NCBI GenBank assembly: GCA_021851535.1 | Contig: JAJZDT010000040.1 | Span: 1-17,911 of the forward strand | From: Microcaldota archaeon | Lineage (GTDB): Archaea > Micrarchaeota > Micrarchaeia > Micrarchaeales > Micrarchaeaceae | Reading direction: 5' to 3' | Length of the DNA stretch: 17,911 nt | Shown: one piece after another, positions 1 through 7,727 of the stretch | Layout of the letters: each line of letters starts with the position of its first letter | How positions within the stretch are numbered: the first letter of the stretch is position 1 | The notes under the pieces: generated by a model | Database searches by the model: none | What the model saw: the letters and a program-made list of their open reading frames with translations, nothing else | Told to the model about the DNA's origin: nothing | Made by a program: the position numbers and the translations under genes

Positions 1-1
1 A

Positions 2-679
2 ATGCCAGCAAAGACAGTAGTATTACAGCATAACGTAGTAGCTGGGGTATACAGGCCATATCAAATAGTTGATGGAAGGCCATTAAGCAGCTACGGGCAA
101 AATCAAAAGAGCACTATTGCATCAGTAAACAATAATGATTCGGCGCCTATATCAAATAAGCCATTATATGAGCAGTATGCTAGTAGTATAAAAAATAGCG
201 CAGTAGTTGGGAATTCACTTTTGCGCCATGATACGCCAAAGAATGTTGAACAGATTGTTACAGCCACAAAAACAACAAGACTCTGTATTATATTGCCAGC
301 TGGCGTTAATAGAGATGCGTACATAAAAGAGCATAGAAGCGAGCTTGAAAATGAGCTAAAATATGGAAGCGTAAATGCTCCAATGCAGATTAAAAACAGC
401 GCAGTAATTGAAGGTAATAAAAACACAGCTAGTGTTATAGCGCAATTGCCAAATGCAACTATTAATAATGCAGCGCCGTATACACTTGTTAGAAGAACGG
501 ATGTGCAAAATTCAAACGCTGCAAATCTATCGAAAATGGCTGCGGTAGAAGAATCGAGTGCCAAGACAGTAGAGCAGCCATTTAATTGGATGAATGTTTG
601 GGTAGTAGGAGCCGCAGTAGGGACATTAATATTATTGAGAAAGAAAATATACAGAGGCATTACAGGAAAGGAGGAGTAA
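2..679 (+). CDS. Hypothetical protein with single C-terminal membrane anchor, possibly 5'-truncated
   Basis: I do not recognise this protein. The visible part is 225 residues, mostly polar and rich in Asn, Ser, Thr and Ala, with no clear enzymatic motif. One hydrophobic segment at about residues 196-212 is followed by a basic tail containing RKKIYRG, the pattern of a C-terminal single-pass anchor with a short cytosolic tail. Most of the chain would then face outside, unless it is a tail-anchored cytosolic protein. The first ATG lies one base from the window edge, so the true start may be upstream and no N-terminal signal peptide can be judged. T-tracts follow the stop. The next gene is on the same strand but has its own promoter, so co-transcription is unlikely. 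Confidence 0.6.
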   Translation: MPAKTVVLQHNVVAGVYRPYQIVDGRPLSSYGQNQKSTIASVNNNDSAPISNKPLYEQYASSIKNSAVVGNSLLRHDTPKNVEQIVTATKTTRLCIILPAGVNRDAYIKEHRSELENELKYGSVNAPMQIKNSAVIEGNKNTASVIAQLPNATINNAAPYTLVRRTDVQNSNAANLSKMAAVEESSAKTVEQPFNWMNVWVVGAAVGTLILLRKKIYRGITGKEE

Positions 680-690
680 TGTTCTGTATA

Positions 691-707
691 TTTTTTCTAT
701 ATTTTTT
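691..707 (+). terminator. T-tract terminator after the anchored protein
   Basis: Two runs of six T (691-696 and 702-707) begin 12 bases after the stop codon. Oligo-T runs without a hairpin are the usual archaeal terminator. The position between a stop and an independent promoter fits. Confidence 0.5.
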
Positions 708-778
708 AAAGTAACTTCTCAAAAGCTTTAATAATTTATTTTGGCTAGCTAATTATTGTATTGCTATTTCTCTTTTAA

Positions 779-788
779 TTTTAAATAA
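779..788 (+). promoter_or_regulatory. TATA box of the MFS transporter gene
   Basis: An A/T element of TTTAAATAAA type is centred about 27 bases before the ATG at 811. That is the spacing expected for a leaderless archaeal transcript starting at or near the start codon. No Shine-Dalgarno sequence precedes the ATG. Confidence 0.5.
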
Positions 789-810
789 AATATGCAATAT
801 TTGTGTATAA

Positions 811-2538
811 ATGGCGCCAAATAATACTAAAGCCACATATGACTTAGTAGAGCAGCAGCGTGAGGCTAAGCTTGGGCCGAATTACAAATGGATTGCTCTT
901 TCAAACACAACGCTTGGGGTCTTAATGGCCACCATAGATAGCTCTATACTTATAATATCGCTACCTGCAATATTTAATGGACTTGGAGTAAACCCTTTAA
1001 CTCCTGGCAATATAACATTACTTTTATGGCTACTTTTAGGCTACATAATAATGTCCTCAGTAGTTGTTGTTACAATAGGAAGATTATCGGATATGTTCGG
1101 CCGTGTAAGGTTATATAATTTGGGATTTGCAATATTTGCAATAGGCTCTAGTGCGCTTTATGTAATATCATATACATTGACTGGGACATTTGCGGTTCTC
1201 ATGCTTATAGTATTTAGACTTATACAAGGGTTTGGTGGTGGATTCTTATTTGCAAACAGCACTGCGATATTAACGGATGCTTTTCCGCAGAATCAGCGCG
1301 GTACTGCGATGGGTATTAACCAAATATCAGCAATTGTTGGAAGTGTTGTCGGTTTGATAGTTGGTGGCGTTCTCTCAGCTATAGATTGGCATTTAATCTT
1401 TCTAATAAGCGTACCTGTTGGTATAATCGGTACTATATGGTCGTATATTGCATTGCATGAGATAGCAACAATAAAAAAGAAGCAAAAAATAGATATACTT
1501 GGGAATATAACATTCGCCCTATCTCTCACTATAATATTACTCTCCATGACATATGGTTTATTGCCCTTTGGAAATAATAGCACCGGATGGTCTAATCCAT
1601 ATGTTTTAGGTGGGCTTACCTTGGGCGTACTCTTAATGGTAGCATTTGTCTTTATAGAATTAAAAACCAAGGACCCTATGTTCCATTTAGGCTTATTTAA
1701 AATACGTGCATTCTTTGCTGGAATATTAAGCCTCTTTCTTGCTGGCATTGCAAGAGGAGGTCTGCAATTTATGCTCATAATATGGCTGCAAGGCATATGG
1801 CTGCCATTACATGGGGTTAATTTTACAAACACCCCATTGCAAGCAGGCATTGATTTAATACCCCTATTATTAGGATTTTTAGCCATGGGCCCAATAGCAG
1901 GACATCTCTCTGATAAATATGGAGCTAGATTATTCTCAACATTAGGAATGGTTATAAATGTCATAGGATTTTTATTACTTGCAACACTACCAGTTAATTT
2001 CAACTATATGATATTTGCAGGAATTATATTCATGCTTGGAGTAGGTCAGGGCATGTTTGCTGCGCCAAATACAACATCTGTAATGAATGCAGTCCCGCCA
2101 GAGCAGCGTGGCGCAACATCTGGAATGCGTGCCACATTTATGAATATATCATTCATGTTTAGCATAGTAATATTCTTCAGCGTTTTAGTTTTCGGATTTA
2201 GTGCAGGCTTACCAAGCGCGTTATATAATGGATTAATTGCACAGAACGTGCCCGCCTCAATTGCAACTTCAATATCAAAATTGCCACCAACATCCGCTCT
2301 CTTTGCAGCCCTTTTGGGTTATAACCCTATGCAGACATTACTTCCAAAAAATGCTACTGCATTAATACCAAAAGCTAATTTGAGTGTTATAGTTGGAACA
2401 TCATTCTTTCCAAATATAATATCTGGATCATTTTTAAATGGGATGCATAGCGTATTAATAGTTGCTGCGATTATGGCATTAATTGCAGCTATAGCATCCG
2501 CTCTTCGTGGAAAAAAATATGTACATTCTGATAAATAA
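811..2538 (+). CDS. MFS transporter, DHA2 (14-helix drug:H+ antiporter) family
   Basis: A polytopic inner-membrane exporter of 575 residues, the usual length for DHA2 proteins with 14 helices. A short hydrophilic N-terminus (1-26) precedes helix 1, which carries the DHA2 D1-type motif at about 39-53 (MATIDSSILIISLP). Motif A is GRLSDMFGRVRLY at 90-102, and motif B has Arg136 in RLIQGFGGG. The motif C region at 177-188 is GSVVGLIVGGVL, without the proline usual in antiporters. A second-half motif A echo is GHLSDKYGAR at 364-373. These features indicate proton-coupled export of small hydrophobic or cationic compounds; the substrate cannot be read from sequence. The gene stands alone with its own TATA box. 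The missing motif C proline is a mild oddity. Confidence 0.9.
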   Translation: MAPNNTKATYDLVEQQREAKLGPNYKWIALSNTTLGVLMATIDSSILIISLPAIFNGLGVNPLTPGNITLLLWLLLGYIIMSSVVVVTIGRLSDMFGRVRLYNLGFAIFAIGSSALYVISYTLTGTFAVLMLIVFRLIQGFGGGFLFANSTAILTDAFPQNQRGTAMGINQISAIVGSVVGLIVGGVLSAIDWHLIFLISVPVGIIGTIWSYIALHEIATIKKKQKIDILGNITFALSLTIILLSMTYGLLPFGNNSTGWSNPYVLGGLTLGVLLMVAFVFIELKTKDPMFHLGLFKIRAFFAGILSLFLAGIARGGLQFMLIIWLQGIWLPLHGVNFTNTPLQAGIDLIPLLLGFLAMGPIAGHLSDKYGARLFSTLGMVINVIGFLLLATLPVNFNYMIFAGIIFMLGVGQGMFAAPNTTSVMNAVPPEQRGATSGMRATFMNISFMFSIVIFFSVLVFGFSAGLPSALYNGLIAQNVPASIATSISKLPPTSALFAALLGYNPMQTLLPKNATALIPKANLSVIVGTSFFPNIISGSFLNGMHSVLIVAAIMALIAAIASALRGKKYVHSDK

Positions 2539-2644
2539 TAAACGTATCTTCAAATGGCTAATAGATGAAACAATTGAGGTAGAAGTAGAATATCTTAAAT
2601 GCCTTGCCAAAACGGATAAACATAGAATAAAGACAAAATGCTAA
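2519..2644 (+). CDS. Possible 41-residue small ORF overlapping the transporter 3' end
   Basis: An ATG at 2519 opens a 41-codon frame that overlaps the last 20 bases of the transporter gene in another frame and ends at TAA 2642-2644. The translation starts MYILINNKRIFKWLIDE and ends with a basic tail (KTDKHRIKTKC). It has alternating acidic and hydrophobic residues in the middle (ETIEVEVEYL), which gives it a protein-like composition. It could be a translationally coupled small protein or a remnant. Against it: no clear ribosome binding site, no recognisable family and short length. Confidence 0.25.
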   Translation: MYILINNKRIFKWLIDETIEVEVEYLKCLAKTDKHRIKTKC

Positions 2645-2663
2645 TTACAATATAAATAAAATT

Positions 2664-3365
2664 TTACTTAAATGATACTGCTTTATCTACTGTGGCTTTT
2701 ACCAACACATCTATAGTATTAATTTTATCAAAATTTTCGTTGCTGAGCATCAACCCAAATTCTGTACAACCCAATATTACAGTCGACGTGTCATTTTTGC
2801 TAAGATATTTATTGCATATCTCTGTAACTTTCATACGCTGTTTCTCTTTTTCTGTTCCATTATTAAAATTGGAGATTGCGGTAGAAAGTAATTCAATATC
2901 ATTTTTTGTAGGTTTTATGGAATTTATACTGTCAAAATCATACAGCCCCTTGTTAATGGTGCTTGGAGTACCCAAAATAAGCACTGATCTTACACCCTTA
3001 ATTTTTACAGCCTTTTCTACTTCTTTACGTAGATCTAATATTGGGGTCTTAATTTGAGCCTGCAGCTTATCATAAAATAAGTGTATAGTGTTACACACCA
3101 TAACTATGAAATTAACACCAAAATCCTCCAATTCTTTTAGACCAGTTATATAAAGAGATAAATCCGCATCTGTTATGTTTTCGTATACCAGTTCTTGTGC
3201 GGGTATGCTGTTTATTATTATTTGTGGAAAATCTTTGTTACTCTTTATTAGTCCTCTTTTTTGGAACTCATATATGATTTTTGTATAAAACTCTGCCGTA
3301 GATTCTGGGCCTATTCCACCTAAGACCCCTATTTTAGGGTTATTATAATTTTCTAATAAATTCAT
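2664..3365 (-). CDS. Aspartate/glutamate racemase family protein
   Basis: A cytosolic, cofactor-independent amino-acid racemase of 233 residues, a normal family length. It begins with the glycine-rich signature KIGVLGGIGPESTAEFY (11-27) typical of aspartate racemases. Both catalytic cysteines of the two-base mechanism are present: Cys91 in MVCNT and Cys200 in ILGCTEFGLM. The intact Cys pair argues for an active racemase converting L- to D-aspartate or D-glutamate, or a related hydantoin or maleate-type reaction; exact substrate is inferred only at family level. The gene is monocistronic on the minus strand with a TATA-like element at the right distance. The next gene in the same direction lies 151 bases upstream and ends in its own T-tract. 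Confidence 0.85.
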   Translation of the reverse strand: MNLLENYNNPKIGVLGGIGPESTAEFYTKIIYEFQKRGLIKSNKDFPQIIINSIPAQELVYENITDADLSLYITGLKELEDFGVNFIVMVCNTIHLFYDKLQAQIKTPILDLRKEVEKAVKIKGVRSVLILGTPSTINKGLYDFDSINSIKPTKNDIELLSTAISNFNNGTEKEKQRMKVTEICNKYLSKNDTSTVILGCTEFGLMLSNENFDKINTIDVLVKATVDKAVSFK

Positions 3366-3388
3366 GCTATCCCTAAAATATAACTCAA

Positions 3389-3398
3389 GATATAATGA
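3389..3398 (-). promoter_or_regulatory. TATA box of the racemase gene
   Basis: On the minus strand this reads TCATTATATC and is centred about 27 bases before the start codon at 3365. This fits a leaderless transcript. Confidence 0.4.
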
Positions 3399-3451
3399 TT
3401 AATAATTTTAACTCTTTTGTATTTAAACTTTATAATATATAAATGCTTTTC

Positions 3452-3471
3452 TACATCGATATTGAGATGTA
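3452..3471. repeat. Short hairpin between the racemase and exonuclease genes
   Basis: TACATC (3452-3457) and GATGTA (3466-3471) form a perfect 6-bp inverted repeat with an 8-base loop. It lies in the 151-base gap between two minus-strand genes. An A/T stretch resembling a plus-strand TATA box lies just upstream (about 3429-3443), so a short RNA is conceivable but unsupported. Confidence 0.2.
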
Positions 3472-3502
3472 TTGAAACAATAGTTATAGAGTCATTGCTA
3501 AT

Positions 3503-3508
3503 AAAAAA
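3503..3508 (-). terminator. T-tract terminator after the exonuclease-like gene
   Basis: Six consecutive A on the plus strand give a T6 run on the minus strand, 9 bases after the stop of the minus-strand gene ending at 3517. This is a minimal archaeal-type terminator. Confidence 0.35.
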
Positions 3509-3516
3509 TAGTTAAA

Positions 3517-4131
3517 TCAGAGCGTTGTTTTCTGTTTTTTCTTTTTAAGATATGTCGCCCGTACAAAGGTCTCTAGTGTATTTATGCAATCCATATCTGA
3601 GGAGTGCATCTCAGTTCGAAGCAGCTCCTTAACGCCCAATTTTCTTTTGCTACGGGCAAAATCATGATCAAAATCATTTATTCCGATAACAAAAGATTTT
3701 ATGTGCAGCATATTATGCTGCTTTATAAGTTTTTGAACCGACGTTCCTGCGTTCGATAGTATATAATCTAAAGCAATAACATCCCCATGCCAATCTGATA
3801 CAGGCGTAATCTTTCCATAAATTTTACCAATATCAGACATATACTGTTTTATGGCATGTGCGACCTCTATCAAAGGCCACCCATTTTCATAATATGATAT
3901 ATCCCTGTTCAAAACATTATGGAGTATATGTGAATCGACATTTGCATAGGGCTTTATCAAAAAATGCTTAACTCTTGTTTTGTTTAAATATTTTGCAATA
4001 AAATTCGCTTCGCTATAATTTGATTTAAATGGATCTGGTATATCAAGCAGCGCTATCTCTAATATCGCATCCTGCCTAGATATAAAGTCCGGGCCGCCGA
4101 GTTCTACATCTATTCCTAAATATCCGTCCAT
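3517..4131 (-). CDS. DnaQ-like DEDDh 3'-5' exonuclease family protein
   Basis: This 204-residue protein shows the three sequence blocks of DEDDh exonucleases. ExoI is GIDVELGG with Asp8 and Glu10. ExoII is the DWHGDVIALDYIL region at 113-125, with Asp122 in the position of the family's FD (Asp117 is an alternative). ExoIII is HSSDMD at 176-181, which matches the HxAxxD pattern with His176 and Asp181. Such enzymes remove nucleotides from 3' ends of DNA or RNA using two metal ions. The role could be proofreading, repair or RNA trimming; the sequence does not decide. The C-terminus is a basic tail (KKKKQK), perhaps for nucleic-acid contact. It is monocistronic, and a TATA-like element lies at 4158-4167. 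The overall sequence is divergent, so family assignment rests on motif spacing. Confidence 0.6.
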   Translation of the reverse strand: MDGYLGIDVELGGPDFISRQDAILEIALLDIPDPFKSNYSEANFIAKYLNKTRVKHFLIKPYANVDSHILHNVLNRDISYYENGWPLIEVAHAIKQYMSDIGKIYGKITPVSDWHGDVIALDYILSNAGTSVQKLIKQHNMLHIKSFVIGINDFDHDFARSKRKLGVKELLRTEMHSSDMDCINTLETFVRATYLKKKKQKTTL

Positions 4132-4157
4132 ACACTACGCTTTTATTGCTGTCATTC

Positions 4158-4167
4158 AAATATAAAT
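4158..4167 (-). promoter_or_regulatory. TATA-like element of the exonuclease-like gene
   Basis: On the minus strand this reads ATTTATATTT, centred about 31 bases before the start codon at 4131. It lies in the 130-base divergent region shared with the plus-strand nucleotidyltransferase gene. Confidence 0.4.
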
Positions 4168-4261
4168 AGATTTTTCCGTAGTTAAACAAAAGTCAATCAT
4201 GAAAAAACTCTTAAATATTACTATAGATCATATGATTACTAATTCACATAGATGATTTAAT

Positions 4262-5203
4262 ATGGACATTCCGAATATTATTGATGGCGCAAATCAACTA
4301 GTCGGTAGTATAACGGAGTTTTTTGCATCAAATAATAAAACATATTTAATAGGAGGATGTGCGGCATGCATAAACGCCATGCAGTTCATAGGAAATGCAT
4401 ATAGACCAGCATTTGATGTTGATATCGTATGCAATAATGTTTTAGAACGCTCACGAAAAATGATAAACATAGGTAACTTTGCCTTTGGAATAGATGTAAT
4501 GCCACATAACCAACTCACATTTGGATTCGCTCCGCAGCTAGAATCAACAAAAGGTACTACACATCTTTTGATAAGATCTGGTGAGAAGAGCACATCAATA
4601 GTAGACATACATAATGAATTAACATATGAATCATTAGCCACATTACTACCCAATAAAGCGTATCTTATGAAAATGCATTATCTAAGCAGACTAGGTGAAA
4701 TGTCAAAAGAGATATTTGACATTGCTATGATGTCAAGATTTTTGGATAATTCCACAATATTAAAATTAAGCACAGATAATCCAGAGATATTAGGATTATT
4801 CTATTTAAGCTCTACTATGGTGCTTGCAAAAAGCAGCCATATAGTGCATAGGAATATATCTGACTTTGATAATACCACAATCATTCACGCATCTGAGAGT
4901 GGCGCATCATACTTTTATTCCATAAATGATGAACATTTAAAATCTATAGCCAATAGTGCACCTATGCTACTACCCGTTATGTTATTTAACATCTATGACG
5001 TTTATATGAAGGGTAAAAAGGATGCAATAGCAAACATAGATAGTACTACAAATGACTACTTAAAAAGGGATTTATTTAGTATAAATTTAGGTATAATTGA
5101 TGCGTTAAGAAGGCATGATGCGCAAAAATTAAAATCCACAATACCTGAAATTACAAAATTAATGAGAAATGAACCTACTAGCAAAAATATGTCACTAAAC
5201 TAA
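4262..5203 (+). CDS. Nucleotidyltransferase-fold protein, AbiEii-like layout
   Basis: This 313-residue protein has the core signature of the polymerase-beta-like nucleotidyltransferase fold. It has LIGGCAAC (29-36, the GG/GS helix-turn), then FDVDIV (51-56) supplying the metal-binding DxD pair Asp52 and Asp54, and a likely third acid at Asp115 in SIVDIHNEL. The stretch ALLPNKAYLMKMHYLSR followed by KEIFDIAMMSRFL (about 127-163) resembles the helical segment of AbiEii-like and MNT-like proteins (K...R...KD..DI). The C-terminal half (165-313) is helical and unassigned. Family members add nucleotides to RNA or protein, and AbiEii proteins act as toxins. No AbiEi-type antitoxin sits next door: neighbours are a divergent exonuclease-like gene and a regulator. 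It may therefore be a housekeeping NTase rather than a toxin. Confidence 0.55.
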   Translation: MDIPNIIDGANQLVGSITEFFASNNKTYLIGGCAACINAMQFIGNAYRPAFDVDIVCNNVLERSRKMINIGNFAFGIDVMPHNQLTFGFAPQLESTKGTTHLLIRSGEKSTSIVDIHNELTYESLATLLPNKAYLMKMHYLSRLGEMSKEIFDIAMMSRFLDNSTILKLSTDNPEILGLFYLSSTMVLAKSSHIVHRNISDFDNTTIIHASESGASYFYSINDEHLKSIANSAPMLLPVMLFNIYDVYMKGKKDAIANIDSTTNDYLKRDLFSINLGIIDALRRHDAQKLKSTIPEITKLMRNEPTSKNMSLN

Positions 5204-5255
5204 TTGTAATTTAATTGACTGGTAGAGTTTAAGCATAACATAGTAGCGTTGTTAA

Positions 5256-5297
5256 TAAATTAGTACGTCGTCTATTTTTGTGGAAATTACTAATTTA
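5256..5297. repeat. Perfect 10-bp inverted repeat upstream of the membrane-bound regulator
   Basis: TAAATTAGTA (5256-5265) and TACTAATTTA (5288-5297) are exact reverse complements separated by 22 bases. A palindrome AAATTA-C-TAATTT (5284-5296) overlaps the right arm. The repeat lies after the NTase gene and about 58 bases before the regulator's TATA box. It could be an RNA hairpin at the end of the NTase transcript or an operator bound by the winged-helix protein that follows. Confidence 0.4.
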
Positions 5298-5354
5298 AAG
5301 GATAGGATCACATAAGTCTTAATTTCTAAAAAAACCGATGCATTGTAATTAGGG

Positions 5355-5362
5355 TTATAAAA
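5355..5362 (+). promoter_or_regulatory. TATA box of the membrane-bound regulator gene
   Basis: TTATAAAA is centred about 33 bases before the ATG at 5392. This predicts a start site within roughly 8 bases of the start codon. Confidence 0.45.
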
Positions 5363-5391
5363 CTAACTTTACATATTAATCTGATGAGCAC

Positions 5392-6330
5392 ATGTCAAAG
5401 ACACTTGATACTAAAATTAAAATATTAAAAATTTTAAACGAAAAACCAAGAACCGTAACGCAGGTATCTGAAATATTAGGCCTTGCCCAATCCACTATAT
5501 CACAACATATTGATGAACTAAAAGAATCTGGAGCAATAGAGGAATTTGATAATAGGGCAAATAGGAAATGGAAGTATTATAAAGTTAATAAAAATTACTA
5601 TTACAATTTAATGAATAAAGAAAAGAATACCCAAAAAGAGTATCTTCTAATAAAGAGGGTGGTTGCAGTACTCATTGTTTTTGGTATTCTAGCGATAATT
5701 TTTATTGCATACCAAACGCCAAAAAACACCATAAATAGCAATACAATAGTTAACGCTACAAAAACTACTAGCATTGCTTCTAATAATATGGTAAATAATT
5801 ACACGATAATTCCAATAGATACAGCAATGGCATGTCCCATAATTTTTATAAATCAGACATTTAATATCACACTAATTAGCTACAAAAACATTAGTTATTA
5901 CAATAATAATATAACACAATTTGTTCTGCCGCAAAACAGCTCTGGGACATTATACTTAAACATATCAAAACCGCAAAGCAGCAATAGTGTCATTATACAC
6001 AATTTTGCCGAATTTATCTACTCGCAACAGTATAATGCAACAAATAATACTTCGAATGTAATAAATTTATCACGGCAGATAAATGTAATTATAAATAATA
6101 CAAACGGAGTTACAATAAGATTTAATAGAACATTTGAATGGCTAAACAATTCTATACAATATATGCACTTAAAAGTAACAATAGATACTACTGCCAATGC
6201 AACGCAAGGAACATATAGGGTAATATTGCCAGAAGGACCATGCAAGCCAAATGAGATTTATATGCTACTTACTATAGGCAAAAAGCCGTATAATAGCACT
6301 ATAACGCCCGTTGCTATACCCTATGGATAA
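5392..6330 (+). CDS. Membrane-anchored winged-helix (ArsR/MarR-like) regulator with glycosylated external domain
   Basis: A one-component regulator of 312 residues in three parts. Residues 1-75 form a winged-helix DNA-binding domain: the recognition helix is TVTQVSEILGLAQSTISQHI (21-40), followed by DELKESGAIEEF and a wing ending in KWKYYKV. A single membrane helix spans about 86-107 (LIKRVVAVLIVFGILAIIFIA), with basic residues on the DNA-binding side. Residues 108-312 lie outside and carry about sixteen NxS/T sequons, for example Asn121, 154, 158, 166, 173, 182, 190, 215, 225, 245, 269 and 301. Cys148 and Cys284 could form a disulfide. The layout suggests an external sensor coupled directly to DNA binding; target and signal are unknown. 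A 10-bp inverted repeat upstream is a candidate operator. The gene is convergent with the next. Confidence 0.75.
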   Translation: MSKTLDTKIKILKILNEKPRTVTQVSEILGLAQSTISQHIDELKESGAIEEFDNRANRKWKYYKVNKNYYYNLMNKEKNTQKEYLLIKRVVAVLIVFGILAIIFIAYQTPKNTINSNTIVNATKTTSIASNNMVNNYTIIPIDTAMACPIIFINQTFNITLISYKNISYYNNNITQFVLPQNSSGTLYLNISKPQSSNSVIIHNFAEFIYSQQYNATNNTSNVINLSRQINVIINNTNGVTIRFNRTFEWLNNSIQYMHLKVTIDTTANATQGTYRVILPEGPCKPNEIYMLLTIGKKPYNSTITPVAIPYG

Positions 6331-6414
6331 ATAGAATATTTGCAATAGTTTTTGGTATTTTATGCATATGTAAGATTAGAATATAATAGCACGATACTAA
6401 AATTTTAGATATTG

Positions 6415-7617
6415 TTATTTTTTAAGCAACAATTTAGAATATTTTTCCTTATCTTTGATATAATTAATAGAACATCTGTATTTAAGCATATTAATAATCT
6501 GTTTGGCGGATGTTCTACCTATACCCATCGCACATTGATAGATAAGACCTTTTAATATTTTATCAATATCCTCTGGTATGAATGAAATGCATTCCCTTTG
6601 AGAGGTTGGAAGTAGTTGAATTCTTAGTTCATTTTCTGTACCTATATATGCAGCATAATAGGCATTATCAGCAGTACCATATGATTGAAATGTATATGGC
6701 GAGTATATATTAGCATAATTTTTATTATTTTCAAGTTTTGGTATTGGAATTAATAGAGTTTTGCTGAATATATATTCGGGCGTTTCAATATAGCCCATAA
6801 GATGCTCAGTTGTTGCACCACCACGTTGTCCTAAAGATTTTGCAAATGCTATAAACTCCTTTGCACCACTCTCAACAATTTTTTGCATTATGCCCATTTG
6901 CTCTGCATATTGTAGTATAACTACAAGAAAATCTGGTTCGGTAGAATGTATTGTTGAAAGATTCATATGATCGGTGTACATATCTGGTCTATATGAAACA
7001 GAATTTCCAAATGGATCCTTTGTCTCGTATGCGGTGATATCAACTTGGCTAATAAATAGATCATAGTGCATACTTCCGCCTATACGGCTTGTTATTGTGC
7101 GGCAATTTGATCTTTCTGTAGTCCAATCAAGTCCTCCAGGAATATAAATTTCAGTTTTTTCTCTTATTGTGTTCATTAATGCTGACCCAACAATACCGGT
7201 AAATTCAAAAACATTGTTAAAACCAAACTTTTTATAATCGAATAGCTCATCATCGCTCAGAAGCTTGTGCGTAAATGCAATGCCACCAGATAGTAATAGA
7301 AAATCCTCTATCTCCATTCGTGTTTCTTCAAAAATATTATTCCTTCGTATTAACCACTTTGGTACTTCGCCATCAAAAAATGCCTTAAATGCATTATTTA
7401 ATGAGGACTTAAATTTATCAGCTTCAAGTTTTGGTATTTTATCTAATGCACCGCTCTTCTGAATTTCCTTAGCATAATATATTATATCATCTTCGTAAAC
7501 TGCACCGCTAATAAACGCATTACCGCTTATCTGCTCTATTCTTCGTAGAATTCCAGATTCTTCAAGCTTTTTTTTAGCATTAGGATATAGTATCCATTTA
7601 CTCCGCATACAAAACAC
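6415..7617 (-). CDS. Uncharacterised 400-residue protein
   Basis: I do not recognise the family. The protein appears soluble, with no signal peptide or membrane segment. The N-terminal 110 residues are helical and charged. The middle holds RTITSRIGGSMHYDLFISQVD (173-193) and DFLVVILQYAEQMGIMQKI (229-247). The C-terminus has LRIQLLP (331-337), then a helix with CAMGIGRTSAKQIINMLKYR (362-381) that resembles a helix-hairpin-helix GIG turn. The C-terminal order (LRI..LP, then a G-rich helix and a final basic helix) is loosely like archaeal NurA nucleases. However, I see no DG-type first metal motif and there is no HerA neighbour, so this is only a weak idea. Met1 and Met4 are both possible starts. 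Confidence 0.6.
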   Translation of the reverse strand: MFCMRSKWILYPNAKKKLEESGILRRIEQISGNAFISGAVYEDDIIYYAKEIQKSGALDKIPKLEADKFKSSLNNAFKAFFDGEVPKWLIRRNNIFEETRMEIEDFLLLSGGIAFTHKLLSDDELFDYKKFGFNNVFEFTGIVGSALMNTIREKTEIYIPGGLDWTTERSNCRTITSRIGGSMHYDLFISQVDITAYETKDPFGNSVSYRPDMYTDHMNLSTIHSTEPDFLVVILQYAEQMGIMQKIVESGAKEFIAFAKSLGQRGGATTEHLMGYIETPEYIFSKTLLIPIPKLENNKNYANIYSPYTFQSYGTADNAYYAAYIGTENELRIQLLPTSQRECISFIPEDIDKILKGLIYQCAMGIGRTSAKQIINMLKYRCSINYIKDKEKYSKLLLKK

Positions 7618-7696
7618 AATTGGGTATTAATGATGATAATATTGTGCATGCTACTATAAATATATAGCTAGTACAACAGAGATTAAAATAAGAAAG

Positions 7697-7707
7697 TTTT
7701 ATAAATT
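7697..7707 (+). promoter_or_regulatory. TATA box of the tRNA methyltransferase-like gene
   Basis: GTTTTATAAAT-type sequence centred about 26 bases before the ATG at 7728, predicting a leaderless transcript. The GGAG at 7723-7726 lies only one base before the ATG, too close to act as a normal ribosome binding site. Confidence 0.5.
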
Positions 7708-7727
7708 CTAAAACACATCATAGGAGC

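Noticed and set aside
103..660. Long minus-strand frame antisense to the first gene, with hydrophobic stretches
   Set aside because: The plus-strand frame has a coherent anchor topology and a following T-tract. The antisense frame has neither a promoter at its start nor any motif.
679..714. ATG directly after the first gene's stop, preceded by GGAGGAG
   Set aside because: It encodes only eleven residues, mostly Phe and Leu from the T-tracts. The purine run simply codes the Lys-Glu-Glu end of the preceding protein.
1293..2003. Long minus-strand open frame inside the transporter gene
   Set aside because: It lies wholly antisense to a clear MFS protein. Its composition is what a reverse reading of membrane helices gives.
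5382..5400. TGATGA resembling a box C of a C/D guide RNA just before the regulator start
   Set aside because: No box D (CTGA) at a suitable distance, and the sequence runs straight into the coding region.
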